Part shown: one piece after another, positions 1-8,132 of the stretch
How positions within the stretch are numbered: the first letter of the stretch is position 1
Layout: the number at the start of each line of letters is the position of its first letter
NCBI GenBank assembly: GCA_028695935.1
Contig: JAQVHY010000007.1
Span: 1-45,049, forward strand
Source: Desulfobacca sp.
GTDB taxonomy: Bacteria; Desulfobacterota; Desulfobaccia; Desulfobaccales; Desulfobaccaceae
Length of the DNA: 45,049 nt
Direction: 5' to 3'
The notes under the pieces: model-generated
Databases searched by the model: none
What the model saw: the letters and a program-made list of their open reading frames with translations, nothing else
Told to the model about the DNA's origin: nothing
Program-made: the position numbers and the translations under genes

Positions 1-129
1 ATGTCACCGTGGTCTTAACCAAAAAAGGGCGTAACCTCGGCCCCAAGCATACGAAGCTCCTGGTGACCAATCTGCTGGAGTTGAGCGCGAGACAGGTGAT
101 TGATATTTACCAGCGGCGCTGGGCTATAG
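1..129 (+). pseudogene. IS4-type transposase, 5' exon fragment (split by group II intron)
   Basis: The reading frame is open from the window edge and carries the end of a DDE transposase core. The text IYQRRWAI matches the start of the IS4-family Y-(2)-R-(3)-E-(6)-K signature. The protein sequence then becomes unrelated, because group II intron sequence begins here. The matching downstream half is found at 2102-2361, and joining codon position 1 at base 129 to base 2102 restores IEILFKELK with the catalytic Glu. The N-terminal half of the transposase lies outside the window. The call as a split transposase is firm; the exact family within IS4-like elements is less sure. Confidence 0.8.
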
Positions 130-649
130 GCGTGTCCAGACAAGGGCACATAATCCAGTCGGTGCAAGTCCGACCGGGGCTAAGAGACTCAGGCCCCGTA
201 GCTGGGGAGGTGCCATGGCGCGAAAGCAAGATGGTAAAGCCCTCCGACAAGTTGTTTCACAAGGAAATGATGCAAGGCTTCAGGCCGCAACGTACAGTGA
301 ACGCAGATGTAGCCTCGTCACACGCAATTCCGGTGGCCGAGACGGTCGATAACGTGCGAAGGCAGCAAGAGTCGTCAGAAATGAGTCTGACACTGCGGCT
401 CTCACCGGCGGGGTATCAGCGGTGGCATGTAGCCCGGGATTATGTGTCAACTGGAGAAGCCCTCGGTGTCCGACGAAGAAATCTCGTCGAGGAGACCGGC
501 CCTATAACCGTGATCGGGAAGTGGGTGGGTAGACGCCAGGGTGGCGGACTGGGTCGTAGTACCGTTGATCGGTGTGCAGCAAAACGCACCGGGAGGATAG
601 GGCCCAGACCGGTGAATGATCCGTCAGTGGGCTAAGAGGCAGGGGCGAG

Positions 650-1957
650 ATGATCAAGGCGCCTATCAGTCGGCAGGATCTGCGGCGGCGGATCTACCGT
701 GAGGCGAAGTCCGATAAAGCGCATCGCTTTTGGGGGATCTTGGTGCCTAGCGCCAAGATGGAAACGCTCCAAGAGGCTTACCGGCTTTCAAAGCGGAACG
801 GCGGTGCCCCCGGCATTGACGGTCTGACCTTTGAGGACGTAGAAACCATGGGGCGGGACCGTTTTCTGGAAGATATCCGGCAAGATCTGCTCACGGGGCA
901 TTACAAACCTCAAAAGAACCGGCAGGTGGATATCCCTAAGGGCAACGGTAAAGTCAGAAGGCTGCAAATCCCCTGCATCCGCGACCGCGTGGTGCAAGGG
1001 GCCTTGAAGCTGATTATCGAGGCCATTTTTGAGGCCGACTTCTGCCCCAACTCCTATGGATATCGGCCGAGACGGTCGCCGCACCGGGCCCTGGCAGAAG
1101 TCAGGCGCAGCGTGTTGCGGCGCATGTCGACCGTGATTGATGTGGATCTGTCCAGCTACTTTGATACCATCCAGCATGACCAGTTGCTCAGACTGATTGC
1201 CCGGCGGGTTCAAGACCCCCAGGTTCTTGCACTGATCAAAAAGATCATCAAGGCCACCGGGAAGGTCGGAGTTCCGCAAGGTGGCCCCTTCAGTCCGTTG
1301 GCCGCAAATATTTATCTGAACGAGGTCGACTGGGCATTTGACGCGATTCGACGCCAAACCGCCCAGGGGCCCTATGAAGCGGTGAATTATCATCGCTTCT
1401 CAGATGATATAGTAATCACCGTTAGCGGACCTAGCAGCAAACGCGGCTGGGCCCCAAGAGCGCTGGAGAGACTGGAGGAGGAGCTGAAACCTCTCGGGGT
1501 CCGCCTCAATCGCGACAAAACCCGGATGGTCAATACCCTCCAGGGTGAAGCTTTCGGCTTCCTGGGGTTTGACTTGCGCCGGGTCCGGAAAAAGGCGGGT
1601 AACGGCTATTTCATCCTCATGACACCGCAAAAGAAGGCTCGCCAGGCCGTGAAAGCCAAGATCCGGGACATCATTGGCAACAGTGGGGCAACTCCAGCCC
1701 AAGAGGTGATGTCCAAGATCAAAGTGGTGTTAATCGGCTGGGTCAACTATTTTCGGGTCGGGAACTCCAGCCGAGCGTTCAGCGAAGTTCGCGATTACTT
1801 GGAGATGAAGGTTCGTACCCTCTTAACCCGTCGCAAGCGGCGACATAAGCGCAGTATAGGCTGGCGTCGGTGGAGTAACGAGTACCTCTACAATGTTTTA
1901 GGCCTGTATTGGGACTGGAAAATATATCCTCTCAAAGGCCCAGAGGCTTACCAGTGA
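650..1957 (+). CDS. ltrA: Group II intron-encoded reverse transcriptase/maturase
   Basis: The 435-residue protein helps its host intron splice and copies it into new DNA sites. The reverse transcriptase blocks appear in order: GGAPGIDG near residue 51, PKGNGKVRRLQIP near 97, NSYGYRPRRSPHRAL near 134, the catalytic VIDVDLSSYFD near 162, GVPQGG at 207 and FSDD at 250-253. The last block replaces the usual YADD; both Asp residues are kept. The maturase X domain follows, with GWVNYFR and a basic, Trp-rich C terminus ending in YWDWK. No HNH endonuclease domain is present, so mobility would depend on nicked or single-stranded targets, as known for such introns. The start ATG at 650 follows GGGGCGAG. 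The gene looks intact. Confidence 0.95.
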   Translation: MIKAPISRQDLRRRIYREAKSDKAHRFWGILVPSAKMETLQEAYRLSKRNGGAPGIDGLTFEDVETMGRDRFLEDIRQDLLTGHYKPQKNRQVDIPKGNGKVRRLQIPCIRDRVVQGALKLIIEAIFEADFCPNSYGYRPRRSPHRALAEVRRSVLRRMSTVIDVDLSSYFDTIQHDQLLRLIARRVQDPQVLALIKKIIKATGKVGVPQGGPFSPLAANIYLNEVDWAFDAIRRQTAQGPYEAVNYHRFSDDIVITVSGPSSKRGWAPRALERLEEELKPLGVRLNRDKTRMVNTLQGEAFGFLGFDLRRVRKKAGNGYFILMTPQKKARQAVKAKIRDIIGNSGATPAQEVMSKIKVVLIGWVNYFRVGNSSRAFSEVRDYLEMKVRTLLTRRKRRHKRSIGWRRWSNEYLYNVLGLYWDWKIYPLKGPEAYQ

Positions 1958-2012
1958 AAATCGCCGCCGGTATCTATAGTTCTCATAAACCTTACGATGA
2001 AGTTCACCGGGT

Positions 2013-2045
2013 GAGCCGCTTGAGGGAAAACCTCACGAGCGGTTC
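2013..2045 (+). ncRNA. Group II intron domain V hairpin
   Basis: The bases GAGCCGCT at the start pair with AGCGGTTC at the end. The inner TGAGG pairs with CCTCA around a GAAAA loop, leaving a two-base CG bulge on the 3' side. This is the size and shape of the catalytic domain V, and it lies about 50 bases before the 3' end of the intron. The hairpin is complete, so the ribozyme core may still work. Confidence 0.88.
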
Positions 2046-2101
2046 TGAAGGGGAGGGACTGGAAACGGGCCCGATGGCACCGCGCCAGTCCTTTACCCGC
2101 C

Positions 2102-2361
2102 AAATTCTTTTCAAAGAGCTTAAATCCGGTTTGGGATTAGGCGAACATCAGGTGACCAAAAAAGTGCCCCGCATTGAAAAATCTCTGGGCATTTCGTTGA
2201 TCGCCTATAACTTTCTCTTGAGGGCTCGTAAAGATGACCTCAAGCCCGGCAAACCGTGGAGTATCTTCCAACTCAAAACCAACTTTACGATGGACCTGAT
2301 CCAGCAACAATTTCAACATTCCCTGGCACTGGAGATCAAAAAATGGAAAAAAGCCGCGTGA
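2102..2361 (+). pseudogene. IS4-type transposase, 3' exon fragment
   Basis: The frame reads ILFKELKSGLGLGEHQVTK and continues to a stop at 2361. This is the C-terminal end of the DDE core and the tail of the transposase begun at the window start. The Lys of the Y-R-E-K signature is in FKELK. The intron separates it from the Y and R, and the signature Glu codon is split by the intron itself. Without splicing no transposase is made. The gene ends about 140 bases before the convergent minus-strand cluster. Confidence 0.82.
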
Positions 2362-2527
2362 TATCTGGATATTCAAACCGTACCCCGTCGGGTTTGAGAA
2401 TAAAATAGTCGCCTACAGGCCAATCCTCAAAAGGCGCATAAAATCCTCCATGATCAAGTCCAAGGAGACGGCTACGCTTTTTGATAATCGACAGAGTTTC
2501 AGGGTGACGTGTCGCTAATCTCCGCAA
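2336..2527 (-). pseudogene. Possible truncated gene fragment next to the IS end
   Basis: A minus-strand frame overlaps the end of the exported protein gene at 2499 and runs into the transposase end. Its text, with GLDHGGFYAPFEDWP and YFILKPDGVRFEYP, looks like genuine protein rather than noise. The only start is a TTG, and the stop lies inside IS sequence. It may be the remains of a further gene of the cluster that was cut by the IS, or a frameshifted extension of the gene upstream. No function can be given. Confidence 0.3.
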
Positions 2528-2981
2528 TCACCCACTCTCCTCGCTCCTGCTTCCATTTAATGTAAGTTCTCCCATTTTCGCTCCTGGGGGCGATAAAGAG
2601 GGCTGGGCCTTCTTTCCGCCAGCGCTCACCTTCGATGAAATTGAGTCTGAAGGTATAGCCGTTGGGTTCGTCAAAGAAGAATCCGTACCAATTGGTCTTC
2701 CTTTGAAAATCGGTCACTAAATTGGCATAACTCACCTGTTTGGAGAAGGAAAGCTTGTTGGTGCCAATTTCGTATGACAGAAACTTCCAAGTGGACTCCT
2801 TGGGGAAAAAGGTGAGTAACCGTTGGGAATTTTTCTGCAGTATTGCCTGGGTAAAGGCTCGCATGGCTTTATCGGGACTTTTGTAGCCAACCAGAGCATC
2901 GCTGCTCCAGCTTATCCCGGTCCAGACAAATAGGCCGAAAAATACTAACGTGACTTTTACCACGGCGGTTTTGAACCTCAT
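2499..2981 (-). CDS. Exported protein of unknown function
   Basis: The 160-residue product begins with a clear signal peptide: basic MRFK, then a hydrophobic stretch to about residue 24 ending near SWSSDA. The mature part would be periplasmic. It starts with SPDKAMRAFTQAILQKN and ends with GEWVIAEI, a layout like small NTF2/SnoaL-type or DUF4878-like folds, but this is only a resemblance. It is the last intact gene of the nine-gene minus-strand run, 117 bases after the zinc-ribbon protein gene at 3099. A transposase remnant follows, so further genes may have been lost. Confidence 0.75.
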   Translation of the reverse strand: MRFKTAVVKVTLVFFGLFVWTGISWSSDALVGYKSPDKAMRAFTQAILQKNSQRLLTFFPKESTWKFLSYEIGTNKLSFSKQVSYANLVTDFQRKTNWYGFFFDEPNGYTFRLNFIEGERWRKEGPALFIAPRSENGRTYIKWKQERGEWVIAEISDTSP

Positions 2982-3098
2982 AATGATACCTCCCCTTACT
3001 TATGGATTCATATATCCTGAAAAACTGTGGTTTATTGAGGCCTGGTTGTTCGCTCTCTTTGAGGGCAATCCAGGCTGGAGAACAACAGGACGGACCGA

Positions 3099-3929
3099 TC
3101 AATCAACCGGACGAGTGTTCTCAAAAGATCTGGCCAAGTGGTTGACAATGTTGTCATATAAAGCTTTTTGGTCTTTTTCGTAGGTAATTTCAAAACTCTT
3201 GAACATATTGTCCTGAAATAAGGTCTTGCGGTAGAAGATTCTCCCGTCAGAGAGGTATCCCGACACTACAAACCAATCAGGTTTGCATACCTTGTACGTA
3301 TAGATTCGGTCCGGCTCTCTTAAAATTTGCTTGTAGAGGTTTTTGAGGGAATCACCTATTTGTAGATATTCCCCCCATACCGTCAACACGGCCCGATTTT
3401 CCGGGGCTAAAAATCGCTGTCCGGAGCCCGACGGAGACACCCCCTGGGGAACCAGCAGGTTTCGGGGAAAACGGATGCGGTAACGGAACTTCGGATTGAT
3501 ATATAAAAAGTATTGTAAATCCCCAGGGACTGGGGTGGCTTGCGGCTGGGGAACGGACGGCGGCGCTGGTTGCGATGTGGCCGGCGGCTTGGTACTGGGT
3601 TCCGATGGTAGTGAAGGTATGGGTACCGATACCGATTTCCGGGTAGACACTGAATCAGAAGTTTCGGACCAGTAATAGTAGCCCAAGCCGCCCAAAACCA
3701 GCATGAGCACGAGGCTACCGCCCAATAGGAAAAGATTACGCCTACCCCGAGTAGCCTTCGGGGTTGCTGCGACGGCAGCCTGCGGCTGAACCGGAGGAGG
3801 GAAAGGAGGTGAAGGCACGCTAGTAGTGGCCGGTGCCGTCTCCACCGGGTGGCCACAAGCCTCGCAGAAGCGCATGTCGGCTTGCAGGGGCGCTCCGCAG
3901 TTTTCACAAAAACTTGCCGGTGGTCTCAT
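3099..3929 (-). CDS. Zinc-ribbon, single-pass membrane protein
   Basis: The 276-residue protein starts with a zinc ribbon (CENCG at about residue 8 and CEACG at about 23). A Pro/Ala-rich linker follows to about residue 62, then a basic stop-transfer RGRR and one membrane helix (about 65-87). A second Pro/Ser-rich linker leads to a C-terminal domain of about 140 residues. The zinc ribbon should therefore be cytoplasmic and the C-terminal domain outside the membrane. That domain (FLYINPKFRYRIRFP near its start) recalls the PsbP/DcrB-like folds seen in some lipoproteins, by eye only. No enzyme motif is visible. The gene lies 55 bases after the ankyrin-like protein gene. Confidence 0.82.
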   Translation of the reverse strand: MRPPASFCENCGAPLQADMRFCEACGHPVETAPATTSVPSPPFPPPVQPQAAVAATPKATRGRRNLFLLGGSLVLMLVLGGLGYYYWSETSDSVSTRKSVSVPIPSLPSEPSTKPPATSQPAPPSVPQPQATPVPGDLQYFLYINPKFRYRIRFPRNLLVPQGVSPSGSGQRFLAPENRAVLTVWGEYLQIGDSLKNLYKQILREPDRIYTYKVCKPDWFVVSGYLSDGRIFYRKTLFQDNMFKSFEITYEKDQKALYDNIVNHLARSFENTRPVD

Positions 3930-3984
3930 AGACTTTCTCCTCGTGGAATTTATTGGGAAAAGAGGGGTTAGACGAGCCTTCCCT

Positions 3985-4344
3985 TTATCGTTTCTCCGTC
4001 AACAGTTTCATGATTTCAGGATGATGATATTTTTTGGCTATCATAAAAGGGGTGTCGCCCGCTGAGTTTTTCTCCCCCGGATTCATCCCAGCCGCCAAAT
4101 AAACCCGCACCGCGTAAATGTCACCCTCCCGTATCTTTTGAAAAAAGGTTTCCCGGGTAAAAGGAAGGTTCATCTGCCACAATTCCAGGCGGGCCTCTTC
4201 CCGCTGCTGCATATTCTGGTAGACAGTAAACCGCCAGATGAGCAGGTCAATGATGACCACCGTTATGGCCAAGGCCACCAGAAGCCAGCCCCGGCGCCGG
4301 GGGAGCCAGAGTCTGATGCCGGATTCCTTCGTCTGATTTGCCAT
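3985..4344 (-). CDS. Small membrane protein with an ankyrin-like tail
   Basis: The 119-residue product has a basic N terminus (LWLPRRRG), one membrane helix (about residues 20-38) and a short helical spacer. Its C-terminal half reads like one or two ankyrin repeats: the pattern is GDIYAVRVYLAAGMNPG, then NSAGDTPFMIAKKYHHPEI and MKLL. Ankyrin repeats bind other proteins, so a scaffold role in the surrounding membrane complex is possible but inferred. It sits between the two zinc-ribbon membrane protein genes on the same strand. Confidence 0.75.
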   Translation of the reverse strand: MANQTKESGIRLWLPRRRGWLLVALAITVVIIDLLIWRFTVYQNMQQREEARLELWQMNLPFTRETFFQKIREGDIYAVRVYLAAGMNPGEKNSAGDTPFMIAKKYHHPEIMKLLTEKR

Positions 4345-4440
4345 GGTCCCTCGGCTTTACCCGCGTTATTCATCTCATATAGTTAAATGTATTCCCATAG
4401 GTTCTTAAATTTATGGCTCTGGCATTTGCTTTAAGCCTTC

Positions 4441-5310
4441 CTAACCCGGAGTAATTTTTTGACCGCAGCCGCTGCAAAACGGTTCGTCAGGATCTAGCTG
4501 CATCCCACATCGGGGACAGTTGCGAGGCGACGCGGCGACCGGCGGCGTGACCGGCGCCCCACAGGCCCGGCAAAATTTCGCTGTGGCCGACAACGGTGTC
4601 TGACACTTCTGGCAGATCGGCCCGACCGGCGCCGCGACTTCCGGCTGGGTTACCGGCCTGCCACAGGAGCGACAAAACTTCGCGTTGGCTGACAGTGGTG
4701 CCTGACAGTGGGCACAGGTTGGTGGTCCTAAGGGTTGGCGCACCACTGGTCCTGGTGGTGTCACGGTCAGCAGTGGCGTTGGTGTTTGAACCTTCAACGG
4801 TGGAGGTGGCGGCATGCCTCCTACGGGTGGAGGAGGCATTACTGCGGCGCTCTGTCCTATCCCCGGCGGAGGAGGCGGTACCGGGGCCGCGGCTGCCCCG
4901 CCCCGCAAGTCTCTGGGAATCAGAGCTCTCAGGCCGTCTTGGCGGCGAAACCCTGACGCCACTTGTAGTACCGCGACTCCTGCCAGGAGCATCAGCCAGC
5001 CGTAATCCAAGGACTTAAACAGCAACCCCCAAACGCGGAAATTCACGAGGCCTACTGTACTCATAAAGTTCAGGATACAGAAAAAGACTGGTAACAGGGA
5101 GAGTCCGGCGGTGAGTACCAATGGCTTGTAATCCTTTTTCCATAACAGATAAGCCGATCCCAAGATCAGGGCCAGGTAAGTCCCAGTATAAAAAAAAGGT
5201 AACTCGTAAACATATAAGCTTCTTTCACCTGGGGCACTCAACAAAGGCGCGAAGCCGCCGATGAGAAGGACGACACACCCGGCTATTCCCAAAATTTGTC
5301 GTTTTTCCAT
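4441..5310 (-). CDS. Four-helix membrane protein with three C-terminal zinc ribbons
   Basis: The first 120 residues of this 289-residue protein hold four hydrophobic segments (around 5-25, 35-56, 66-88 and 102-118). A long Pro-rich linker with runs such as PVPPPPPG and GGMPPPPPL follows. Three zinc ribbons of the type CxxC(G)...FCxxCG lie near residues 199-219, 233-253 and 265-285. The tail should hang in the cytoplasm. Ribbons of this class usually bind nucleic acid or protein partners; which applies here is unknown. The gene follows the small PepSY-like exported protein gene by 10 bases, so the two are probably co-transcribed. Confidence 0.85.
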   Translation of the reverse strand: MEKRQILGIAGCVVLLIGGFAPLLSAPGERSLYVYELPFFYTGTYLALILGSAYLLWKKDYKPLVLTAGLSLLPVFFCILNFMSTVGLVNFRVWGLLFKSLDYGWLMLLAGVAVLQVASGFRRQDGLRALIPRDLRGGAAAAPVPPPPPGIGQSAAVMPPPPVGGMPPPPPLKVQTPTPLLTVTPPGPVVRQPLGPPTCAHCQAPLSANAKFCRSCGRPVTQPEVAAPVGPICQKCQTPLSATAKFCRACGAPVTPPVAASPRNCPRCGMQLDPDEPFCSGCGQKITPG

Positions 5311-5320
5311 ATAATATGCC

Positions 5321-5659
5321 TCAGTACTCCAGTCCCGGCGTAAAGGAAGAGGCTAGGCCCGTGGCCTTGTCCACCGCATACCAGGCCACGGTGGTGGTGC
5401 GGGCCGGTAGGTCTCCTTCGGCCGGAATAAACATCACCAGGCGTAGAATGTAGCGGTCGGGGTCCTCGTCGTGCAGGACTACCTCATGCCTTTCCGTCGC
5501 GGACTGGCCCAGGAACCGGCGCACCTCCGGCAGGTTCTGTACCACGGTGACGGCCTCCTGGGCCGAGATGGCCGGGGAACCCGCCAGACCCTGAGAGGCG
5601 GCTACCAGAATCGCCATCGGGCTGACCACTATGGCGATAAGAACCAAACTGAAGATCAT
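5321..5659 (-). CDS. Small exported protein, PepSY-like
   Basis: The frame is open much further upstream, but that part overlaps the preceding zinc-ribbon gene. I chose the ATG at 5659, giving 112 residues (a GTG at 5701 is the alternative). The N terminus is a signal peptide or membrane anchor (IFSLVLIAIVVSP). The mature part has the look of a PepSY domain: SAQEAVTVVQNLPEVRRFL, a central strand pair, then TTTVAWYAVDKATG. PepSY-like domains often inhibit or bind partner proteins outside the membrane. The assignment is by pattern and is tentative. Confidence 0.65.
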   Translation of the reverse strand: MIFSLVLIAIVVSPMAILVAASQGLAGSPAISAQEAVTVVQNLPEVRRFLGQSATERHEVVLHDEDPDRYILRLVMFIPAEGDLPARTTTVAWYAVDKATGLASSFTPGLEY

Positions 5660-5760
5660 TCCTCGGATTTTCCTGACCTCCTGAAACTGCTTAGATACCA
5701 CATCCTTCCTTGTTTCCCTATTAACGGACCAGGTGATTCCGACTGGTAGCTTTGGCCTGT

Positions 5761-7077
5761 TTAAATTTTCTGGCCGCAGCCGCTGCAAAATTTGGCCCCG
5801 GGCTTCAAGGCTCGGCCACATTTCGGACAAGATATGGGTTGAGCTAGAGTGGATTCGGGCTGGACCGGAGCGACGGCAGCCCCACAATTCCGGCAAAACT
5901 TGGCACCCACCTTCAAAGGCATCTGGCATTGGGCACAGATGAGCGTTGCAGCATCAACTGGTTCAGCTTTGGGAGGCAGCGCTGCCAGAGATGCGCCGCA
6001 GGTATCACAGAATTTGCTGTCCGGATGCACCGGGGCCTGGCAATGGGGGCAGGTTAGGTCGGATGTCGGGCTTACTGCGGCTGATTTTATAACCGCTTCG
6101 GGTGATGCGGAGACCTCAGGAAACTGCAGATTGGTCAAGGCCTGGACAATTATTGCTTTGAGGACTGCTGCGCTGACCGTCACCAGCCGAACTTTGTCCG
6201 GAATTTCTATAAAAAGGAGATCGTTAACCCCGGCCTGCAAGCAGGCACACCTGGCCAGGCCAAGTTTACCGGCACCCAGGTCGCCGCCGGTTTCAAATAA
6301 TACGGCTTTATCCAGAACAATATAGCGCCCGGCCACGTTGGAGATTGCTTCGGTAAGAGAGTAGGCGTGGTCCTTTTTGGTTAGGTGCCCGACCTCGACC
6401 AGGGCTGAAAGTACGCTGCTGATGTCGGCTTCCGACAGGGGGTCCCGGTAGTCGGCAATATGTCTGAGGACGGAGACCAGCCACATCAGGTTCACCGTGC
6501 CCTGGTTGACTGCTGGCTCGAGGGAAGCCAGATCGCAGGCGGGGGCACTGATAAGTGACTCATCGAAATAGGAGCGCAAAAGAGCTCGGCGGTGCAGGTC
6601 CATGACCGCGGTCAGCACCAGGGCCTCGGGCAGATTGAGCTCGATTTCGAAGTTTAAGTTATAAAAACTGCTCCCGCCGATGAATTGTTCCAGTTCGGCT
6701 ACCGTTTCCGTGGCCGAAGCCGGATCGGTGAGGATGACGCCTTGATTGGCCAAGGTCAAAGACACGGCATGGAGGGCCTCCGGATGGTAAAAAAAGGTTT
6801 TGTCGATGGCCCGTCCTCCCAACTGAACGTTGAGCCGGGCAAATTTCTGGGCCTGGGCCAGAAAGCCAAGGGCGCGGCGGCTGCGAGTAACCAGAGAACC
6901 GCTGTCGTCAGTCAGTCCCGCTTGCCGAAGGGCCTGGAGTTGATCAGCAGAAAAGGGTGGGGCCGCATCGTCACGTATCGGTGAGATAATACTTTTGGGA
7001 CCCGGAACTAGGCACCCTAGGCCCTGCCATAAATCATGTAGTATGGTCACCTCGAATTTTTCTGCAGCCTCATTCAT
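5761..7077 (-). CDS. Soluble protein with three C-terminal zinc ribbons
   Basis: The 438-residue protein has no signal peptide and no clear membrane helix. Residues 1 to about 330 form a domain I do not recognise, rich in alpha-helix-like text. The tail holds three zinc ribbons (CPHCQ/CDTCG, CAQCQ/CRNCG and CPKCG/CSGCG) joined by short Pro/Ala linkers. They are close in sequence to the ribbons of the membrane protein gene at 4441. This is the only apparently cytoplasmic member of the cluster and the best candidate for its soluble effector or adaptor. No catalytic motif is seen. The gene at 7152 ends 74 bases upstream. Confidence 0.8.
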   Translation of the reverse strand: MNEAAEKFEVTILHDLWQGLGCLVPGPKSIISPIRDDAAPPFSADQLQALRQAGLTDDSGSLVTRSRRALGFLAQAQKFARLNVQLGGRAIDKTFFYHPEALHAVSLTLANQGVILTDPASATETVAELEQFIGGSSFYNLNFEIELNLPEALVLTAVMDLHRRALLRSYFDESLISAPACDLASLEPAVNQGTVNLMWLVSVLRHIADYRDPLSEADISSVLSALVEVGHLTKKDHAYSLTEAISNVAGRYIVLDKAVLFETGGDLGAGKLGLARCACLQAGVNDLLFIEIPDKVRLVTVSAAVLKAIIVQALTNLQFPEVSASPEAVIKSAAVSPTSDLTCPHCQAPVHPDSKFCDTCGASLAALPPKAEPVDAATLICAQCQMPLKVGAKFCRNCGAAVAPVQPESTLAQPISCPKCGRALKPGAKFCSGCGQKI

Positions 7078-7151
7078 GTCATCCTCCCGGGTGCACCGCT
7101 GGCTCTGTTTCCTAATAAAAAGTTGGTTCCCGCCGAGACGGAGCTGCCAGG

Positions 7152-8132
7152 CTATAAATTCTGTTGGAGTATCGGATAATCCTGGTCCAATGAAAAATAC
7201 TGCGTTTCACCGATCCGCATATCGAGGTTCGGGCGGTAAGAAATAGCCTCCCCTTTCCCCATACTATTGGTGGCATAATTGTACCCTTGATCGATGAGCC
7301 ATGATGCAGTGGCGCCATAATAATCGCTTTTCGTGGCTTCAATCTGACCGATAAGGTCCTGGTAGAATTTTAAGGACTCGGGTTCCACGAAATCGGTTTT
7401 ACCGCTGGAGATGAGGGGCTTTGTAACTTGGTCCCAGATGATTTCCCGGATCCCCGCGATAATGGCATCCTTTTGGGTATAAGGCTGGCCACTATTCTGG
7501 GCTTGATAGTAACCGTCGATGGCACCTTTGGTAAAGTCAAAACCGATCTTGATCCCTTTACCCGGAGTGCCGGTGAATTGTTCGAGATAATCTAAACTCC
7601 AGCCAATGCCTTCATTAATCCTGGGGAACAGGTCAAACCGGCCCCCTAGGTCAGTTACATCCCATAGCCCGGCTTTGAGGTTGGCATTTTCGGCCTCGGC
7701 ATTCTTAAAATACTGCCTGATCTCGCGATCCGTCAGGCCCTGACCTTTCAGCCAGTCATAGACTTGTTGGTCTTTTGCCGGCATGCCAATCTCGCCCTGG
7801 GAGGCAAAGATTTCTTCCTGGGAAGGCGTTTTTTCTGGTGGGGCCGGACCGATCCACGTTTCCGGGTAAGGTAATTCTGGGGCCGGACCTATCTCTGGCT
7901 GTGGGGGAAGTGCCGTTTGGTGAGACGCGGCCCCGGAAAGCAAGGGCCCCAGAAGGGCGGCCAGAATGCCCATGAAGCCGCCGACAATAGCCAGGACGGC
8001 GTTGTAGCCCGCGGTTTGCTCACAGTCTGCCGGGCTGGAGCAGTCGTGAGCCCAGAGTGCGCCAGCTAGCAGCAGGACCAGCAGACCGGCCAGAAATCCC
8101 GAAACCATTAAGCGAGTACACAGCTTACGCAT
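7152..8132 (-). CDS. Exported, membrane-anchored protein of unknown function
   Basis: I placed the start at the ATG at 8132, inside the last codons of the preceding gene; the overlap of eight bases suggests translational coupling. The 326-residue product has a signal peptide (residues 1-28, ending ALWA), then CSSPADCEQ and a second hydrophobic segment (about 39-62). A Pro-rich stretch follows, then a soluble domain of about 230 residues. That domain contains GLTDREIRQYFKNA and many Trp, Tyr and Gly residues. No enzyme signature is visible. It could be an outer-face or secreted part of the membrane complex encoded by its neighbours. Confidence 0.75.
   Translation of the reverse strand: MRKLCTRLMVSGFLAGLLVLLLAGALWAHDCSSPADCEQTAGYNAVLAIVGGFMGILAALLGPLLSGAASHQTALPPQPEIGPAPELPYPETWIGPAPPEKTPSQEEIFASQGEIGMPAKDQQVYDWLKGQGLTDREIRQYFKNAEAENANLKAGLWDVTDLGGRFDLFPRINEGIGWSLDYLEQFTGTPGKGIKIGFDFTKGAIDGYYQAQNSGQPYTQKDAIIAGIREIIWDQVTKPLISSGKTDFVEPESLKFYQDLIGQIEATKSDYYGATASWLIDQGYNYATNSMGKGEAISYRPNLDMRIGETQYFSLDQDYPILQQNL

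Larger units (their letters stand above)
130..2101 (+). mobile_element. Group II intron (first copy), boundaries approximate
   Basis: About 1.97 kb separates the two halves of a transposase. The 5' part is a non-coding structured leader of about 500 nt, followed by an intron-encoded reverse transcriptase, then a domain V hairpin (2013-2045) and a domain VI-like stem with arms GGACTGG/CCAGTCC. A canonical 5' end (GTGTC) starts at 132 and a canonical 3' AY end (AC) falls at 2095-2096. The transposase frame, however, is restored exactly only if 130-2101 is removed. The ends therefore carry a doubt of a few bases. The intron lies in the same orientation as the transposase gene. Confidence 0.88.

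Noticed and set aside
9-635. A long plus-strand frame of 208 residues from the window start
   Set aside because: Only the first 40 codons are transposase. The rest runs through the structured intron leader and has no likeness to protein.
788-1393. A 201-residue open frame on the minus strand across the first intron reverse transcriptase
   Set aside because: It is the opposite-strand shadow of a well-supported reverse transcriptase and has no protein-like motif.
5660-5929. N-terminal extension of the small exported protein to a total of 202 residues
   Set aside because: It overlaps the zinc ribbons of the preceding gene in another frame. The ATG at 5659 begins a clean signal peptide.
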